Shown: in pieces, positions 41,976-55,700 of the stretch
Layout: every line of letters begins with the position of its first letter
Position numbering within the stretch: the first letter of the stretch is position 1
NCBI RefSeq assembly: GCF_001039355.2
Contig: NW_019775192.1
Location: 53,230-117,229, forward strand
DNA length: 64,000 nucleotides
Direction of reading: 5' to 3'
Source of the DNA: Lingula anatina
Taxonomy: Eukaryota > Brachiopoda > Lingulata > Lingulida > Lingulidae
The notes under the pieces: model-generated
Database searches by the model: none
Seen by the model: only the letters and a program-made list of their open reading frames with translations
What the model was told of the DNA's origin: nothing
Program-made: the position numbers and the translations under genes

Positions 41976-44900
41976 CCCCCATAGTACAAAGCACAGATGT
42001 TGAAAAAGGTGAGGCAAACATTTTCCACAGTTGAACATGATGACATACTGCAAAAGGAATCTGCCATTATCATTTTGCTCTTTCTCTTTCTCAAACGAGA
42101 AAGGAGTTCAGATACAAGTTCTTCCACTGCTGCCATTATCATATGCAGCTCTGTAAATATATGACAACAGAAGTAGGTCATACTGATACAAAACATGTTG
42201 CTGGGTGGAAAGTGGCATTTATTGCTGTCTTTTGTGTGCTAGTCTATAGGTTTTCTGTGCTCTGGATAAAGATGGTTCATATATGCACATGGTAATTGCT
42301 CTGCATCTATATCAAAAGGATGTTGAAGAAAGGAAGAAAAATGGAATTTGACTCATGACTTTGGTGGGAGATTGCCCTTTTGCCATAGCGGTAGAGCTTT
42401 GTCTATAATTTGGGAATCTCTTCCCATTTCAGGCATCCTGGTATTCATACTATGAAATAAAAATCTCTAATTTTTTTATTATAAGTTAATTTTCTAAATC
42501 GACTTTGGATAGGAACTTGAACCTCACTCTTCATTCATTATTGGTGTAGTTTTCCAGATAAAAAATTGCCTCATAAGCTTCTTTGGGATGAGAAATTGGC
42601 TGAATGATTTTGTGAAGATAAGATTGGTCCTTACCTTCAAGGCTTGTTATTATAAGGGATTTGCAAGATAGATGTAAATGTGCCGAAGTCCTCCTTGAAC
42701 AAATAAGTTACAGGTGGACCCATATTGGTCAAAGATGCACCTGCTGGGTAGGCCTAAGCACAGTGGCATACAGGCACTAGCTAGCACATGGTTATGGTAA
42801 TTACCCAGACATTTTATTTCTTTCAAAGACCCCAGGATTCATAAAATAAGTTACACCCAAACTCATTTACTACTGGAACACAATCCTTCTTTTGTAAGTT
42901 TTGAAATAAATACTTGAGAATTGTCAAGAAATATTTTGTATATTGTAAAATAATTTTGCTCAAATGTTGTGAGAAATCGGTATTAATATTAGGAAATATC
43001 CCATGGCCCTGTGAAATAATACCTTCTAATGATCTTGATCCTGTCCTTTGGAGAGGATTTTTTTTTTTCACCTTTAACTATTCTCACCTGCATGTGACCA
43101 TAGTCTTCAGCATTTTATGAGGCACATTACCAGTGAAGTTGAGGCTGACACAACTTCATTAGTATGTTCAATCCTAGCAGATTGTCTGCAAACCATTAGT
43201 CCATGTAGATAGCTAATATAATCCCTCTTTTATTCTGCCTACCATCATTGTAATTTATGGAAGCCACAATGGTATGGTTCTTAAGCTTTGAAATCAGAAT
43301 CTGACAATTCTGCTGAGATAGTGTTTACTACATTAGGATGGTTTAACTAGTAGAGATTGCAACTTTATAATAAAACATGATGTGAACCTAGGACATAATT
43401 TAGTACCAGACTGATGGCAGGGATTGTAGGCATCTTCGATTTTGAGCCTTCTATCTTTATTTCAGTGATGGTGATATCTTTGAAGTCAATAATGAAAAAA
43501 TAGATATTCATGGAATACGATTCTAGGAACTTATCATCTTGATGTTTGTTTTGCTTGATATGAAGACATACTCTTTCCACTGCCTTGTACTTCATTTATA
43601 GTTATATTTTTCACATTGCTTATTTTTTGTTGGGCAAGTTTGCATTTTACCCCATTGCTACATCCAGATTCCTTATTACCAGCAAAGCACTTTCATCACA
43701 AATGTCATCTCTTAAAAAAAAATTTTTTTTTAACATCTGTGTCACTTTCATTTTTTTTTTTGTTTGTTTATGTAAACCTTTTTTAATTTGTGGTGCATGA
43801 CTGTTGCGTATTTAACCTTTCTTTCACATCCTGCTTTGTAGCTGCTTCTTACTTGTTTTTTGTTGTCTTTTTCTGTTGTTTATAGCTGGTAAAGCCCCTG
43901 GTACCCCTGCAGTAGATCCTGTAGCCAACCCAGCCAGTTCTGCCCTTATTTCTATGTCGGTGAATGCAAACCGAGGTAAGCTTTATAACTGTTGGAGAAT
44001 TGGCCAGTGGTCCATTGTTAGTACTTCCTTTCTATTTCATATGAGTAGTACATTTAGATAACCTGTTTTCCTCAGTGAGACAGATAGATGGACAGTTTCG
44101 CCATTAAGAAAGACCCAGTGATATTTAACTCCTGCCAATTTGACAAAGAAGACAATATGTGTAGTGAAACAGTATACACAGCTATTAGTACTTCAGGTTC
44201 CTGTGAATATGTTTGTCATCTGGGTTATTTTCACCTTCCTATTTCAATCATTACACACCACCAACAACAAAATGATTTTTATGTACAGACACAGATGTGT
44301 CTGTACATATTGCCATCACCTGCGTCTGTCGTCGCCGTCGTCGCCGATGGTGATGCCGATGCCGATGCCGATGCCGATGCCGTGCACTTTCCTTGTAAAC
44401 ACGATAAGTGGAACACAGTTTTATTTTTTGCTTTTATATTTACAGAGCTGATGAATATTCATAAAATGCAGGTCAAGTTCGAAAATCAGCATGATCGGGC
44501 CATTATAGTAGAAGTTATGCTGTTTTTTTCACTTTTCAGCATATATACAACCCTGTAAACACATTTTAAGGAAAACCGTTAGGCCTGTTGTCATGAAACT
44601 CACAGGAGTAATCAATCTTACTAAAACGCAGGACAAGTTTGAAAATTGGCATGATTGGGCCACTATTTTAGTAGTTATGCTGATTTTTTCATTTTTCAGC
44701 ATATATGCAACACTGTAAACACAATATAAGAAAAACAGATAGGCCAATTGTCATTAAACTCACAGGAGTGGTCAATCTTACTAAAACGCAGGTTGAATTC
44801 GAAAATCAGCATAATCAGGCCATTATTTTAGAAGTTATGCTGTTTTTTCACATTTCCTGAGATTCAATTCTTAGGCATGTTAACAGTCTCATTATTGAAC

Positions 44901-46785
44901 TAATAAGATACGTAAAAGTGTTTGTTTGACATTTCCTGCATCTTTACAACATTGTTAGTTGATTATGTAAAAATTATGGTAAACTTGTTATCGTGTTTTG
45001 CGTAATAAAGTGTCAAAAATGGAAATAAACTCATATCATTGCAGTTTGTCAGATTCAATCATTCACTATATTCAGAATCTCAGAATGGAAGAAATTGGAC
45101 ATTTAACACTGCTCTATTGATATTTTTCCCATCTCATCAATTTTCTTAGTTGATCATATAAAAATGGCAGTAAACTGTTAATTTTGTTTTATGTTAAAAA
45201 TTGTTAAAAATGGGGAAAAAACATTTCAGAACAGTGCTGTCTTGTTGTTATTATTGGATTATTTCTCATATGCTGCAGCACCAGAATTTATACATTAGCA
45301 CAATATAGAAGGTCTTCAATCTAACTTTCTTTAATGTTGCAATATGAAAGTGGGTCAGACGGTATCTTCTGGTAGGGAATTTATTCTTGAACCCTGTATA
45401 TTGGATGAATATCAAGTGCATGGCATTTAAGATGGTTTTTTATATTTGCATGACTTCTCTTCAATTGGGCTTAAGAACGAGAACATACACTGTAAAATAA
45501 GATGGAAAATTATTCTTAAATGGGATATATGTGCTCCGAGTTACATGTGGGTAAAATGCTAAATTCATGCAAGCTCGCATAGGCCTTTACTGTGAAATGA
45601 GTGTGTTTGACTTTATGTATGGAAAGCATCATGTATGAGATATAAGGATGACTCAGTATGATACCAATCAATATTGACTTATAGAGAAATCTCTTCAGTT
45701 TGTGGTCTTCAATATGAAAATGCAGTGTGCTACTGAGTGTATGTATATGCTTGCATCTATTTGACCTCATCACTGCAAATAGACTACCATGCTCCTTGAC
45801 TTTTGTGTAATGTAGGAGATTGATACTTCATTCAAGCTGTCCTCCATACAAATATTCATTCCCCTGCAGATGCCATATTGAAAAACCAAACTTGATATGT
45901 AATGCTCTTACACAATGTACCTTTTCCACATTTCTGGTCCCTCATGTAAGTGTATTTCCAACCTTGATCTTTGTATTCTGTAGTGTAGGCAAAGAAGTTT
46001 ATATTTAGTCTAGTGTAGGCTCAGATAAGGTGTAATATTTCAGCAATCTTGCCAGTCAGTCTCCATCCCAGCACCACAGATTCTGTAATGAAACTGTTTA
46101 TCCATGGCACTTGTCATTTTGATGCATTGTAAGGCAGATAGATAATCGATATCATTGACATATTTTTTTTCTACAATGGCAATTTCTCTTCTTCCAGGCA
46201 CCATGAATCAGTATCTGGACACCTCGAGGCCTACTTATATTCCTGAGAGTAACCATTTGCCCTATCCACAGCATGGACCAGCTCAGATGGTAAGTGGCTA
46301 CTCTGGGCTCACACTAGTATTTTGAAGAATCTGCCTGTAGCCAAGAATAAGAAGAAACTAGGATAACCACATATATTAACTTGATGAACAGTATCATGGC
46401 GCCATTGTCTTTTGTGCACAATTGTTCATAATTTGCAGTCTATTTTTCTCAGGCCTCTAGGAAGGGGGTGTTTAAAATAAAAGTGTCCTTTTTGGGGGAG
46501 AAGATCTGTTCTGAATCAAGAGTAAACTAAGAGGGTTAAAATGTCCAGGTTTTTTTTCCAGAGAAGAACTTCCCCTTCCCCTATGAAATTGATGGCTACT
46601 ACAAGTCTTTCTACAGATGAAAAATCAATAGAGATGTTCACTGTCATATCCAGTATTTGCATTTGTTTCATGGGAGATGATAAATAGCAGTTTTTCATTT
46701 TCATTTTACAGGGTCCTATGGGCCATCAGATGCACTATCCGCAACCTTACCAAGGTCAAGGTCAGATGATGTCACCTCATCATTA
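41976..46785 (+). CDS. SAM/TCF20-like gene, exons 3 (end) to 6 (start), allele with pearl insertion
   Basis: Partial exon 3 (41976-42008), exon 4 (43886-43975, AGKAPGTPAVDPVANPASS), exon 5 (46198-46289, TMNQYLDTSRPTYIPES) and the first 74 bases of the giant exon 6 (46712-46785), then the contig stops at a gap. All agree with the exons of contig 6, apart from a His to Gln change in exon 3 (cat/caa). Intron 4 carries the pearl-like insertion 44281-45246, which the other copy lacks. This contig is the alternate haplotype of 46787-50626, not a separate gene. Confidence 0.85.
44281..45246 (+). mobile_element. Pearl-like non-autonomous element (Helentron/HINE type), copy with empty site
   Basis: A 966-bp insertion whose limits are fixed by the uninterrupted allele near 49095: gattttt joins gttattattgg there and is split here. 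Parts in order: 26-nt terminal hairpin (arms TGTACAGACACA and TGTGTCTGTACA), block 'cacctgcgtctgtcgtcgcc', (GCCGAT)n microsatellite at about 44345-44384, two and a half tandem core repeats starting at 44463, 44623 and 44783 (period 160 bp), then a unique right part ending GCTGTCTTG. Only TT is available as a target duplication, which fits insertion between two T residues, as known for Helentrons. It encodes no protein, so it depends on an autonomous relative elsewhere. Confidence 0.8.
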
Positions 46786-46786
46786 N
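46786..46786. other. Assembly gap (contig 5 / contig 6)
   Basis: A single n. The left side stops inside exon 6 of the TCF20-like gene and the right side restarts inside exon 3 of the same gene, so two haplotypes were laid end to end. Confidence 0.95.
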
Positions 46787-49700
46787 CCTCCATAGTACAT
46801 AGCACAGATGTTGAAAAAGGTGAGGCAAACATTTTCCACAGTTGAACATGATGACATACTGCAAAAGGAATCTGCCATTATCATTTTGCTCTTTCTCTTT
46901 CTCAAACGAGAAAGGAGTTCAGATACAAGTTCTTCCACTGCTGCCATTATCATATGCAGCTCTGTAAATATATGACAACAGAAGTAGGTCATACTGATAC
47001 AAAACATGTTGCTGGGTGGAAAGTGGCATTTATTGCTGTCTTTTGTGTGCTAGTCTATAGGTTTTCTGTGCTCTGGATAAAGATGGTTCATATATGCACA
47101 TGGTAATTGCTCTGCATCTATATCAAAAGGATGTTGAAGAAAGGAAGAAAAATGGAATTTGACTCATGACTTTGGTGGGAGATTGCCCTTTTGCCATAGC
47201 GGTAGAGCTTTGTCTATAATTTGGGAATCTCTTCCCATTTCAGGCATCCTGGTATTCATACTATGAAATAAAAATCTCTAATTTTTTTATTATAAGTTAA
47301 TTTTCAAAATCGACTTTGGATAGGAACTTGAACCTCACTCTTCATTCATTATTGGTGTAGTTTTCCAGATAAAAAATTGCCTCATAAGCTTCTTTGGGAT
47401 GAGAAATTGGCTGAATGATTTTGTGAAGATAAGATTGGTCCTTACCTTCAAGGCTTGTTATTATAAGGGATTTGCAAGATAGATGTAAATGTGCCAAAGT
47501 CCTCCTTGAACAAATAAGTTACAGGTGGACCCATATTGGTCAAAGATGCACCTGCTGGGTAGGCCTAAGCACAGTGGCATACAGGCACTAGCTAGCACAT
47601 GGTTATGGTAATTACCCAGACATTTTATTTCTTTCAAAGGCCCCAGGATTCATAAAATAAGTTACACCCAAACTCATTTACTACTGGAACACAATCCTTC
47701 TTTTGTAAGTTTTGAAATAAATACTTGAGAATTGTCAAGAAATATTTTGTATATTGTAAAATAATTTTACTCAAATGTTGTGAGAAATCGGTATTAATAT
47801 TAGGAAATATCCCATGGCCCTGTGAAATAATACCTTCTAATGATCTTGATCCTGTCCTTTGGAGAGGATATTTTTTTTCACCTTTAACTATTCTCACCTG
47901 CATGTGACCATAGTCTTCAGCATTTTATGAGGCACATTACCAGTGAAGTTGAGGCTGACACAACTTCATTAGTATGTTCAATCCTAGCAGATTGTCTGCA
48001 AACCATTAGTCCATGTAGATAGCTAATATAATCCCTCTTTTATTCTGCCTACCATCATTGTAATTTATGGAAGCCACAATGGTATGGTTCTTAAGCTTTG
48101 AAATCAGAATCTGACAATTCTGCTGAGATAGTGTTTACTACATTAAGATGGTTTAACTAGTAGAGATTGCAACTTTATAATAAAACATGATGTGAACCTA
48201 GGACATAATTTAGTACCAGACTGATGGCAGGGATTGTAGGCATCTTCGATTTTGAGCCTTCTATCTTTATTTCAGTGATGGTGATATCTTTGAAGTCAAT
48301 AATGAAAAAATAGATATTCATGGAATATGATTCTAGGAACTTATCATCTTGATGTTTGTTTTGCTTGATATGAAGACATACTCTTTCCACTGCCTTGTAC
48401 TTCATCTATAGTTATATTTTTCACATTGCTTATTTTTTGTTGGGCAAGTTTGCATTTTACCCCATTGCTACATCCAGATTCCTTATTACCAGCAAAGCAC
48501 ATTCATCACAAATGTCATCTCTTAAAAAAAAATTTTTTTTAAACATCTGTGTCACTTTCATTTTTTTTTTGGTTTGTTTGTTTATGTAAACCTTTTTTAA
48601 TTTGTGGTGCATGACTGTTGCGTATTTAACCTTTCTTTCACATCCTGCTTTGTAGCTGCTTCTTACTTGTTTTTTTGTTGTCTTTTTCTGTTGTTTATAG
48701 CTGGCAAAGCCCCAGGTACCCCTGCAGTAGATCCTGTAGCCAACCCAGCCAGTTCTGCCCTTATTTCTATGTCGGTGAATGCAAACCGAGGTAAGCTTTA
48801 TAACTGTTGGAGAATTGGCCGGTGGTTCATTGTTAGTACTTCCTTTCTATATCATATGAGTAGTACATTTAGATAACCTGTTTTCCTCAGTGAGGCAGAT
48901 AGATGGACAGTTTCGCCATTAAGAAAGACCCAGTGATATTTAACTCCTGCCAATTTGACAAAGAAGACAATATGTGTAGTGAAATGGTATACACAGCTTT
49001 TAGTAATTCAGGTTCCTGTGAATGTGTTTGTCATCTGGGTAATTTTCACCTTCCTATTTCAATCATTACACACCACCAACAACAAAATGATTTTTGTTAT
49101 TATTGGAATATTTCTCATATGCTGCAGCACCAGAATTTATACATTAGCACAATATAGAAGGTCTTCAATCTAACTTTCTTTAATGTTGTAATATGAAAGT
49201 GGGTCACACGGTATCTTCTGGTAGGGAATTTATTCTTGAACCCTGTTTATTGGATGGATATGAAGTGCATGGCATTTAAGATGGTTTTTTTATATTTGCA
49301 TGACTTCTCTTCAATTGGGCTTAAGAACGAGCAAATACACTGTAAAATAAGATGGAAAATTATTCTAAATGGGATATATCTGCTCCGAGTTACATGTGGG
49401 TAAAATGCTAAATTCATGGAAGCTCGCATAGGCCTTTACTGTGAAATGAGTGTGTTTGACTTTATGTATGGAAAGCTTCATGTATGAGCATATAAGGATG
49501 ACTCAGTCTGATACCAATCAATATTGACTTATAGAGAAATCTCTTCAGTTTGTGGTCTTCAATATGAAAATGCAGTGTGCTACTGTGTGTATGTATATGC
49601 TTGCATCTATTTGACCTCATCACTGCAAATAGACTACCATCCCCTTGACTTTTGTGTAATTTAGGAGATTGATACTTCATTCAAGCCGTCCTCCATACAA

Positions 49701-52700
49701 ATATTCATTCCCCTGCAGAAGTCATACTGAAAAACCAAACTTGATATGCAATACTCTTACACAATGTACCTTCTCCACATTTCTGGCCTCTCATGTAAGT
49801 GTATTTCCAACCTTGATCTTTGTATTCTGTAGTGTAGGCAAAGAAGTTTATATTTAGTCTAGTGTAGGCTCAGATAAGGTGTAATATTTCAGCAATCTTG
49901 CCAGTCAGTCTCCATCCCAGCACCACAGATTCTGTAATGAAACTGTTTATCCATGGCACTTGTCATTTTGATGCATTGTAAGGCAGATAGATAATCGATA
50001 TCATTGACATATTTTTTTTTCTACAATGGCAATTTCTCTTCTTCCAGGCACCATGAATCAGTATCTGGACACCTCGAGGCCTACTTATATTCCTGAGAGT
50101 AACCATTTGCCCTATCCACAGCATGGACCAGCTCAGATGGTAAGTGGCTACTCAGGGCTCACACTAGTATTTTGAAGAATCTGCCTGTAGCCAAGAATAA
50201 GAAGAAACTAGGATAACCACATATATTAACTTGATGAACAGTATCATGGCGCCATAGTCTTTTGTGCACAATTGTTCATAATTTGCAGTCTATTTTTCTC
50301 AAGCCTCTAGGAAGGGGGTGTTTAAAATAAGTGTCCTTTTGGGGGGAGAAGATCTGTTCTGAATCAAGAGTAAACTAAGAGGGTTAAAATGTCCAGGTTT
50401 TTTTCCAGAAAAGAACTTCCCCCTTCCCCTATGAAATTGATGGCTACTACAAGTCTTTCTACAGATGAAAAATCAATAGAGACTGTCATATCCAGTATTT
50501 GCATTTGTTCCATGGGAGATGATAAATAGCAGTTTTTCATTTTCATTTTACAGGGTCCTATGGGCCATCAGATGCACTATCCACAACCTTACCAAGGTCA
50601 AGGTCAGATGATGTCACCTCATCACTATAGCGACCAGAGCAGCATGTACATGCCTCATTCCTCACAATATCCTGGACAGCAGTCGTATCCAGGGTTCAGG
50701 GCTCCATTTGGTAGTCATCCTTCCATGCATCACCCTGGCAGTGCAGACGGGATGATCCCACCATCACCCATGCATCACCATTTAAGAGGTGTGTCTCAGC
50801 AAAGTTTACAGACAGGTCCACTACAAGGAGGACTACAGTCTGGGCTACAGTCTCCTCAGCAGATTGCAGACAGCATTTATCATATGGCCTCTTCCGGGTA
50901 TAGTCCAGAGGGGTCTGTGCCTAAATATCCTGGACTTGGACAAGGTCTTGGACAAAGCCCCATGAGTAGGTCACCACATTACGGAGCTATGATGAACAGT
51001 CACCCTGGTGGACAGTCCTATAGGCCTACTTACTCTGCATACCCAGGGGCATCACCCTCCATGTACTCTGGGAGAGGGTCATCACCCCCAGGGTCTATCC
51101 ATGCTCAAAGCCCTGCCGCATCATTGCACAGTAATCATAGTATTCACAGTAATAGCCCAGGGCCTAATCAGAGTCCAAGTATGATACGCTCTCCACTGCC
51201 CTCTCCTAGCGTGGTTGGGATGAGGTCCCCCACCCAGGGACAACCTATCAGGTCTCCTGGTCATCATTCTATGAGATCACCTCTTCATCATCCCACCCCA
51301 GCTGTTAGCTCACCAGCAACTCAACACCAGATGGCATCACCTGCACCCAGCGGGAATATCTCATCACCCAGTCAAACCAATCATTACTCACCACATGGTT
51401 CTCTAGGGTCACCAGCTCACACCAGTGCCACAGGACCCCCACATAGTTATGGGAATAACTCTCATAGTAATACTACTTCATATAGCGATTTGTCTACCTC
51501 CAGTAAGTCTGGTTCTTATCCTGGGTCTAGGGAGTCTGGACAAGCGGCCAACCCCTTGCAGTCTTTACAAAGACTTGTAATGCTGCCAGAGGCAAGGGTT
51601 GTTGATCCTAAGAGTGTGGTCAGTGATGTTAGTGGTAATGGGGGAGGAGAGGGTGGAAAAATATACGATGGGCCAAAAAACTGTGTAATTGGGACTGGCC
51701 CTTCTGAAGAGGCTAGTCCCAGGTATAATAATAATCGTGTCAGTTGTATGGATGGAGTGCATTGTGAAACTACTTCAGGGCAGGAGTCAAGTTTTGGTGG
51801 GAAAGCACAAGGCAGTACAGATAAAGTGAATCGTAGTGATAATGTTGGTAGCCCTGAGTGTATTCCTTTAAAAAGGACAGACTTTCACCACAGCTCACCT
51901 TACAGTATTGCCGAAAATGCCACTGCTTCAAACTCAAATTGCATTGGAGAAGAAAATGTGCAGGCTGATAAATCTGCCATTGAACCACAAAATCATCGTT
52001 ATTCTCAGGAGAATCATGTGACTAATGGTCCAACTAATAATGATACTTTGAAAAGTTCCAGAGAATCTGAACCCGATAAAAGTAAAAAGAAAGACCAAAG
52101 CCCGGCTCCAAAAGGAAATTCCAGAAAACGACAAAGGTTTCATTCCGGAAGTAGTCACACAAGTGAGGGGAGTCTTAATGCAGATTTGATGCAAGAAAAT
52201 TATAAAGATTTGCCAGGTGTAGAGTGTCCTGCAAAGCCAAAGAGAAAGTACACAAAACGGAAATCTGGTGCAAAAGAACAGATCATAAATGACGAATCCT
52301 TAACTGTTCACAGTTCAAAAAATGAATCTGAAATCAAGAAAGATGCAGGTCAAATTAAAGCCTCTAAAAGTCCCAAAAAGCGTGGCAAAAAGTTGTTAAA
52401 TGATAGTACGGTACAAAATGAGCAAGTGGAAGGAAAATTGTCACACAGTATGGGAGAAAATGGATTCTTAGAGAATATTAAAAATGGAAAAGAAGTTAAA
52501 AATTCTAAAGGAAAAAAGAACCTAGACTCCATTATGATAGACAGTGATGATTGTCTAGAACTCAAATCCCCATCTAAAAAAGGCAAGGGTGGACGTCCAA
52601 GAAAAAGTATGGATAAACCAAAAACTGCAAAACCGAAAGGGAGACCCAGGAAGTCTGTAGGTACTCCCAAGGGGGTTAAAAGTAACCTTGTACATGATGA

Positions 52701-55700
52701 TTCTGGAGGGAATATTGATGTTTATGAAATGAATTCAGATTCTGAGTTAGATATCTCAGAATCTGTTGAACCTGATTTTGTTCCCATGTTCCGTGTTTCA
52801 GGAGTAGTGAAAACTTACGAAAGGACTCCTCAGAGTATTTATAAACCAAAGGTCACAAGCCCAGATCATTGGAATAGTGTCACAGGGGATCAGGCCACAC
52901 CAGTGAACCCACAAATTGAAATGCCCAAACCCAATAAAAAGACAAAAGAATCCACAAGCAAGTCCAAGAAAGCTGTGAAAGGAAAATCATCAGATAGTTG
53001 TGAGGAGGCTTTGTCTGCAGAAAAACTCAAAGACAGTAAAAAGGGATTGTCAGAATCCATTCATAATGTGTCATTAAATAACAGTGCTCCTGCCTTATCA
53101 GATTTGCCTTCCTCAGCCAAAGGGGCTAAGAAAAATGGTGCCAGAAAACAAAAGGTTAAGTCCTCTGACTTAGCAGCAAATGACAGTGGTAAAAAGAAGG
53201 TGAGGAAAAAAATAACTCACCAAGTTTTTTCTCCAGAAACTATCGAAATCCCTGATGTGTTATCTTTTGAGGATGAAGGTGAAGATAGAGAAGTGTCATC
53301 ATCCAAAAACAAATATACCAAGAAGCAGGCATCGAAAAGGCCTTTGGATAAAATAAACAAAGTTGCCAACAACAAGTTCAATGATGAAAAGACTCTTAAA
53401 GACGAACTTGAGGGAGATGCTTCTCTGGAATTTGTAGAATTAAGTAAGGACAACAGAGATATTGGAAAACAAAAGAGAATAAGAAATCCATCAAGTAAAA
53501 AAAAGTCACCTGGAAAGAAAGCAACTTCTGTTGAAAAACCAGAGTCCATTGATCAGACAGTGGAACCAAAAGTTGGTGAAAATGATAGTCATGCACAAAC
53601 TGATGTCACCAGTTCTCAATTGGATACTGCAGTAAGGTCTACAACAGAGCCTATGTTGGACACTTCACATCCAAGCACGTCGCAAGATAGTAGTTTTGCT
53701 ACACCTGCTAGTACTGAACCAGTGAAAAAGAGACGGGGCAGACCCCCAGGTAGTAAAAACAGCACACCAAAAAAGGAAAGATTGAAAAAGGACATCAAAA
53801 AGGGACGCAAGAAGAAGGGCCAGGAGGATGTGTATGACTTCAACACGGACAACGAGGAACTGAAATCATTGAAGTTGAAAAGAACATTTGACATGATGTC
53901 AGGGAAAAAGAAACTAAATGCATTAAGTTCCCACTACCAAGGACCTTACATTCACCTAGAGGGGGACCCCAGCCATCCCACCTTGTGCACTGTGGTGAAC
54001 ACACCAGAGGACAAATTAACTGCAAAATCTTCCAAGAGACAAAAAACTGTGGCAGCAGTTGTTAACTCTGAGGCTGTGCGCACATTAACTGAAAAAGCTG
54101 CCATCATTCCATCATCAGTGTGTGCCCCTACTGATTGGATATGTGCCTTGTGTGGTAAAGGCACCCATCATGATGGATTAGGTGACCTGTATGGTCCCTA
54201 CTATCCTGAAGGGGCGGCTCCAGAAGAGGAGCCAAAACCACCCAAACACAGAAAGCGACGCGACTCTAATGCCTCTGTAGAGAGCAAAGAGATGAAAAGG
54301 CGTAAATCTATCAGTAAAGATAGCATTGGATACAAAGACTATTGGTTTCACGAGGATTGCATCACATGGTGTGATGGTGTCTATCTCCTTGGTAACAAAG
54401 TTCATGGATTGGAAGATGTTTTGAGCATTGCTGCGCACACAGTAAGTACTATTTTAAGTGCACACGTCTATATATTTGTCAACAGCAATTTTACGATTGT
54501 TGATTCCAATGTGATGTCAAAGATACTGTTTAATTGTCATGCTTGATTTAGTGGTTCTATGTTGAAAGTTCAAAATCCAGAAATGTAGAAACATTATGAG
54601 AAATGAATATTGAAGCTTGATCACATTAAAGTAAGATATTAAATACATTTTATATTAAACTAGAATAACATGGTAAATTGACACATGCATAATTTTTTTT
54701 TTTTTTTTTTTTTAATACAGATGTGTATAGTGTGTAAGCAACCTGGTGCCACTTTGGCTTGCTTCAACAAAGGGTGTGCCCAGAAATATCACTATGGCTG
54801 TGCTGTTGAGAAAGGTAACGAGTTTCTCAGTTGTACAAATTCATATTTTCATGGGTCAAGTTCTGAAAATTATAGTTATTATGTAAACTTGGTAGTATTG
54901 ATAAATTCTTAAGTTATGGAAGCGCAATGTTTTATTGGAGTTTATGATTTTGGGATATGTCAGAGTTAAAAAGTTCCTCAGCAAAAAAAAATGTACAGTA
55001 TGTTGTTTGGTAAAAGTATAACCTGTATTACTATTTGATATTTAGAAGTACTGCTACCCTCAAGATCAATAATGCCTTTGTTGTCATGATGTATAGAAAA
55101 TATGGTAATTTCTTACTGTGGTGATTTACCACATCTTGGGGTGTATAAAAACTGGAAGATGCCCCCTCACTATTTTGTGGCTCTAATTTGAAATTTGATT
55201 AATGTCTTGTGTGCGTGGGAAAGAGAGAGAGAGAAAAAGAGAGAGGTATTTCGAATTAATCTCTTTTGTAACTGGAAGGTTTGTCTTTTGTGTTAGCCCG
55301 TATGTAGACTGAAATGTTCTACCCCCCCCCCCCCCCACTTCTATTATCATCAATGAAACATTAGTCTTCAGAGTATCACATTTTCGTTTATTTCAGAGTG
55401 CCATTTTGATGATGACAATTTCAGCATAGTTTGTACAAAGCACAAAGTAAGAGTTATACAGTTTTGTCATAATCCATGTGTAAAAAGTTAAGCATTTAGT
55501 AAGATGTGATATGAAAGCTGTTCTTATTGTTGTTGATAAATACCTTAGACTTGGATAAAGGCAGTAAAGTATATTCATGTAAAGTCTTATGTTATCTTCG
55601 ACCAACAAGGAAGTACTTAAGTATTATGATAATTTATAAACAGATAAAATGTTCATGAGAAGATGAAGAGTAATAAAGCTGAGCCCTTTGTTGTAGATAT

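Noticed and set aside
42361-42450. tRNA-like A-box (tagcggtagagc) suggesting a tRNA or SINE head
   Set aside because: The B-box position reads ggtattcatac, a poor match, and no cloverleaf can be drawn; present in both alleles, so it is only a weak chance likeness or an ancient SINE.
44450-44510. Hammerhead core (CTGATGA ... GAAA) in the pearl-like core repeat
   Set aside because: CTGATGA and GAAA both occur, but the sequence between them cannot form stem II, and the first box is not kept in the other core repeats.
26846-50626. Recent segmental duplication creating two PRPF31 and two TCF20-like genes
   Set aside because: Boundaries at n gaps, silent-level differences and one-sided truncations fit unmerged haplotypes better.
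51565-54438. Many minus-strand open frames opposite the TCF20-like exon
   Set aside because: They are shadows of the long Lys/Ser-rich coding exon; none shows a domain or splice support.
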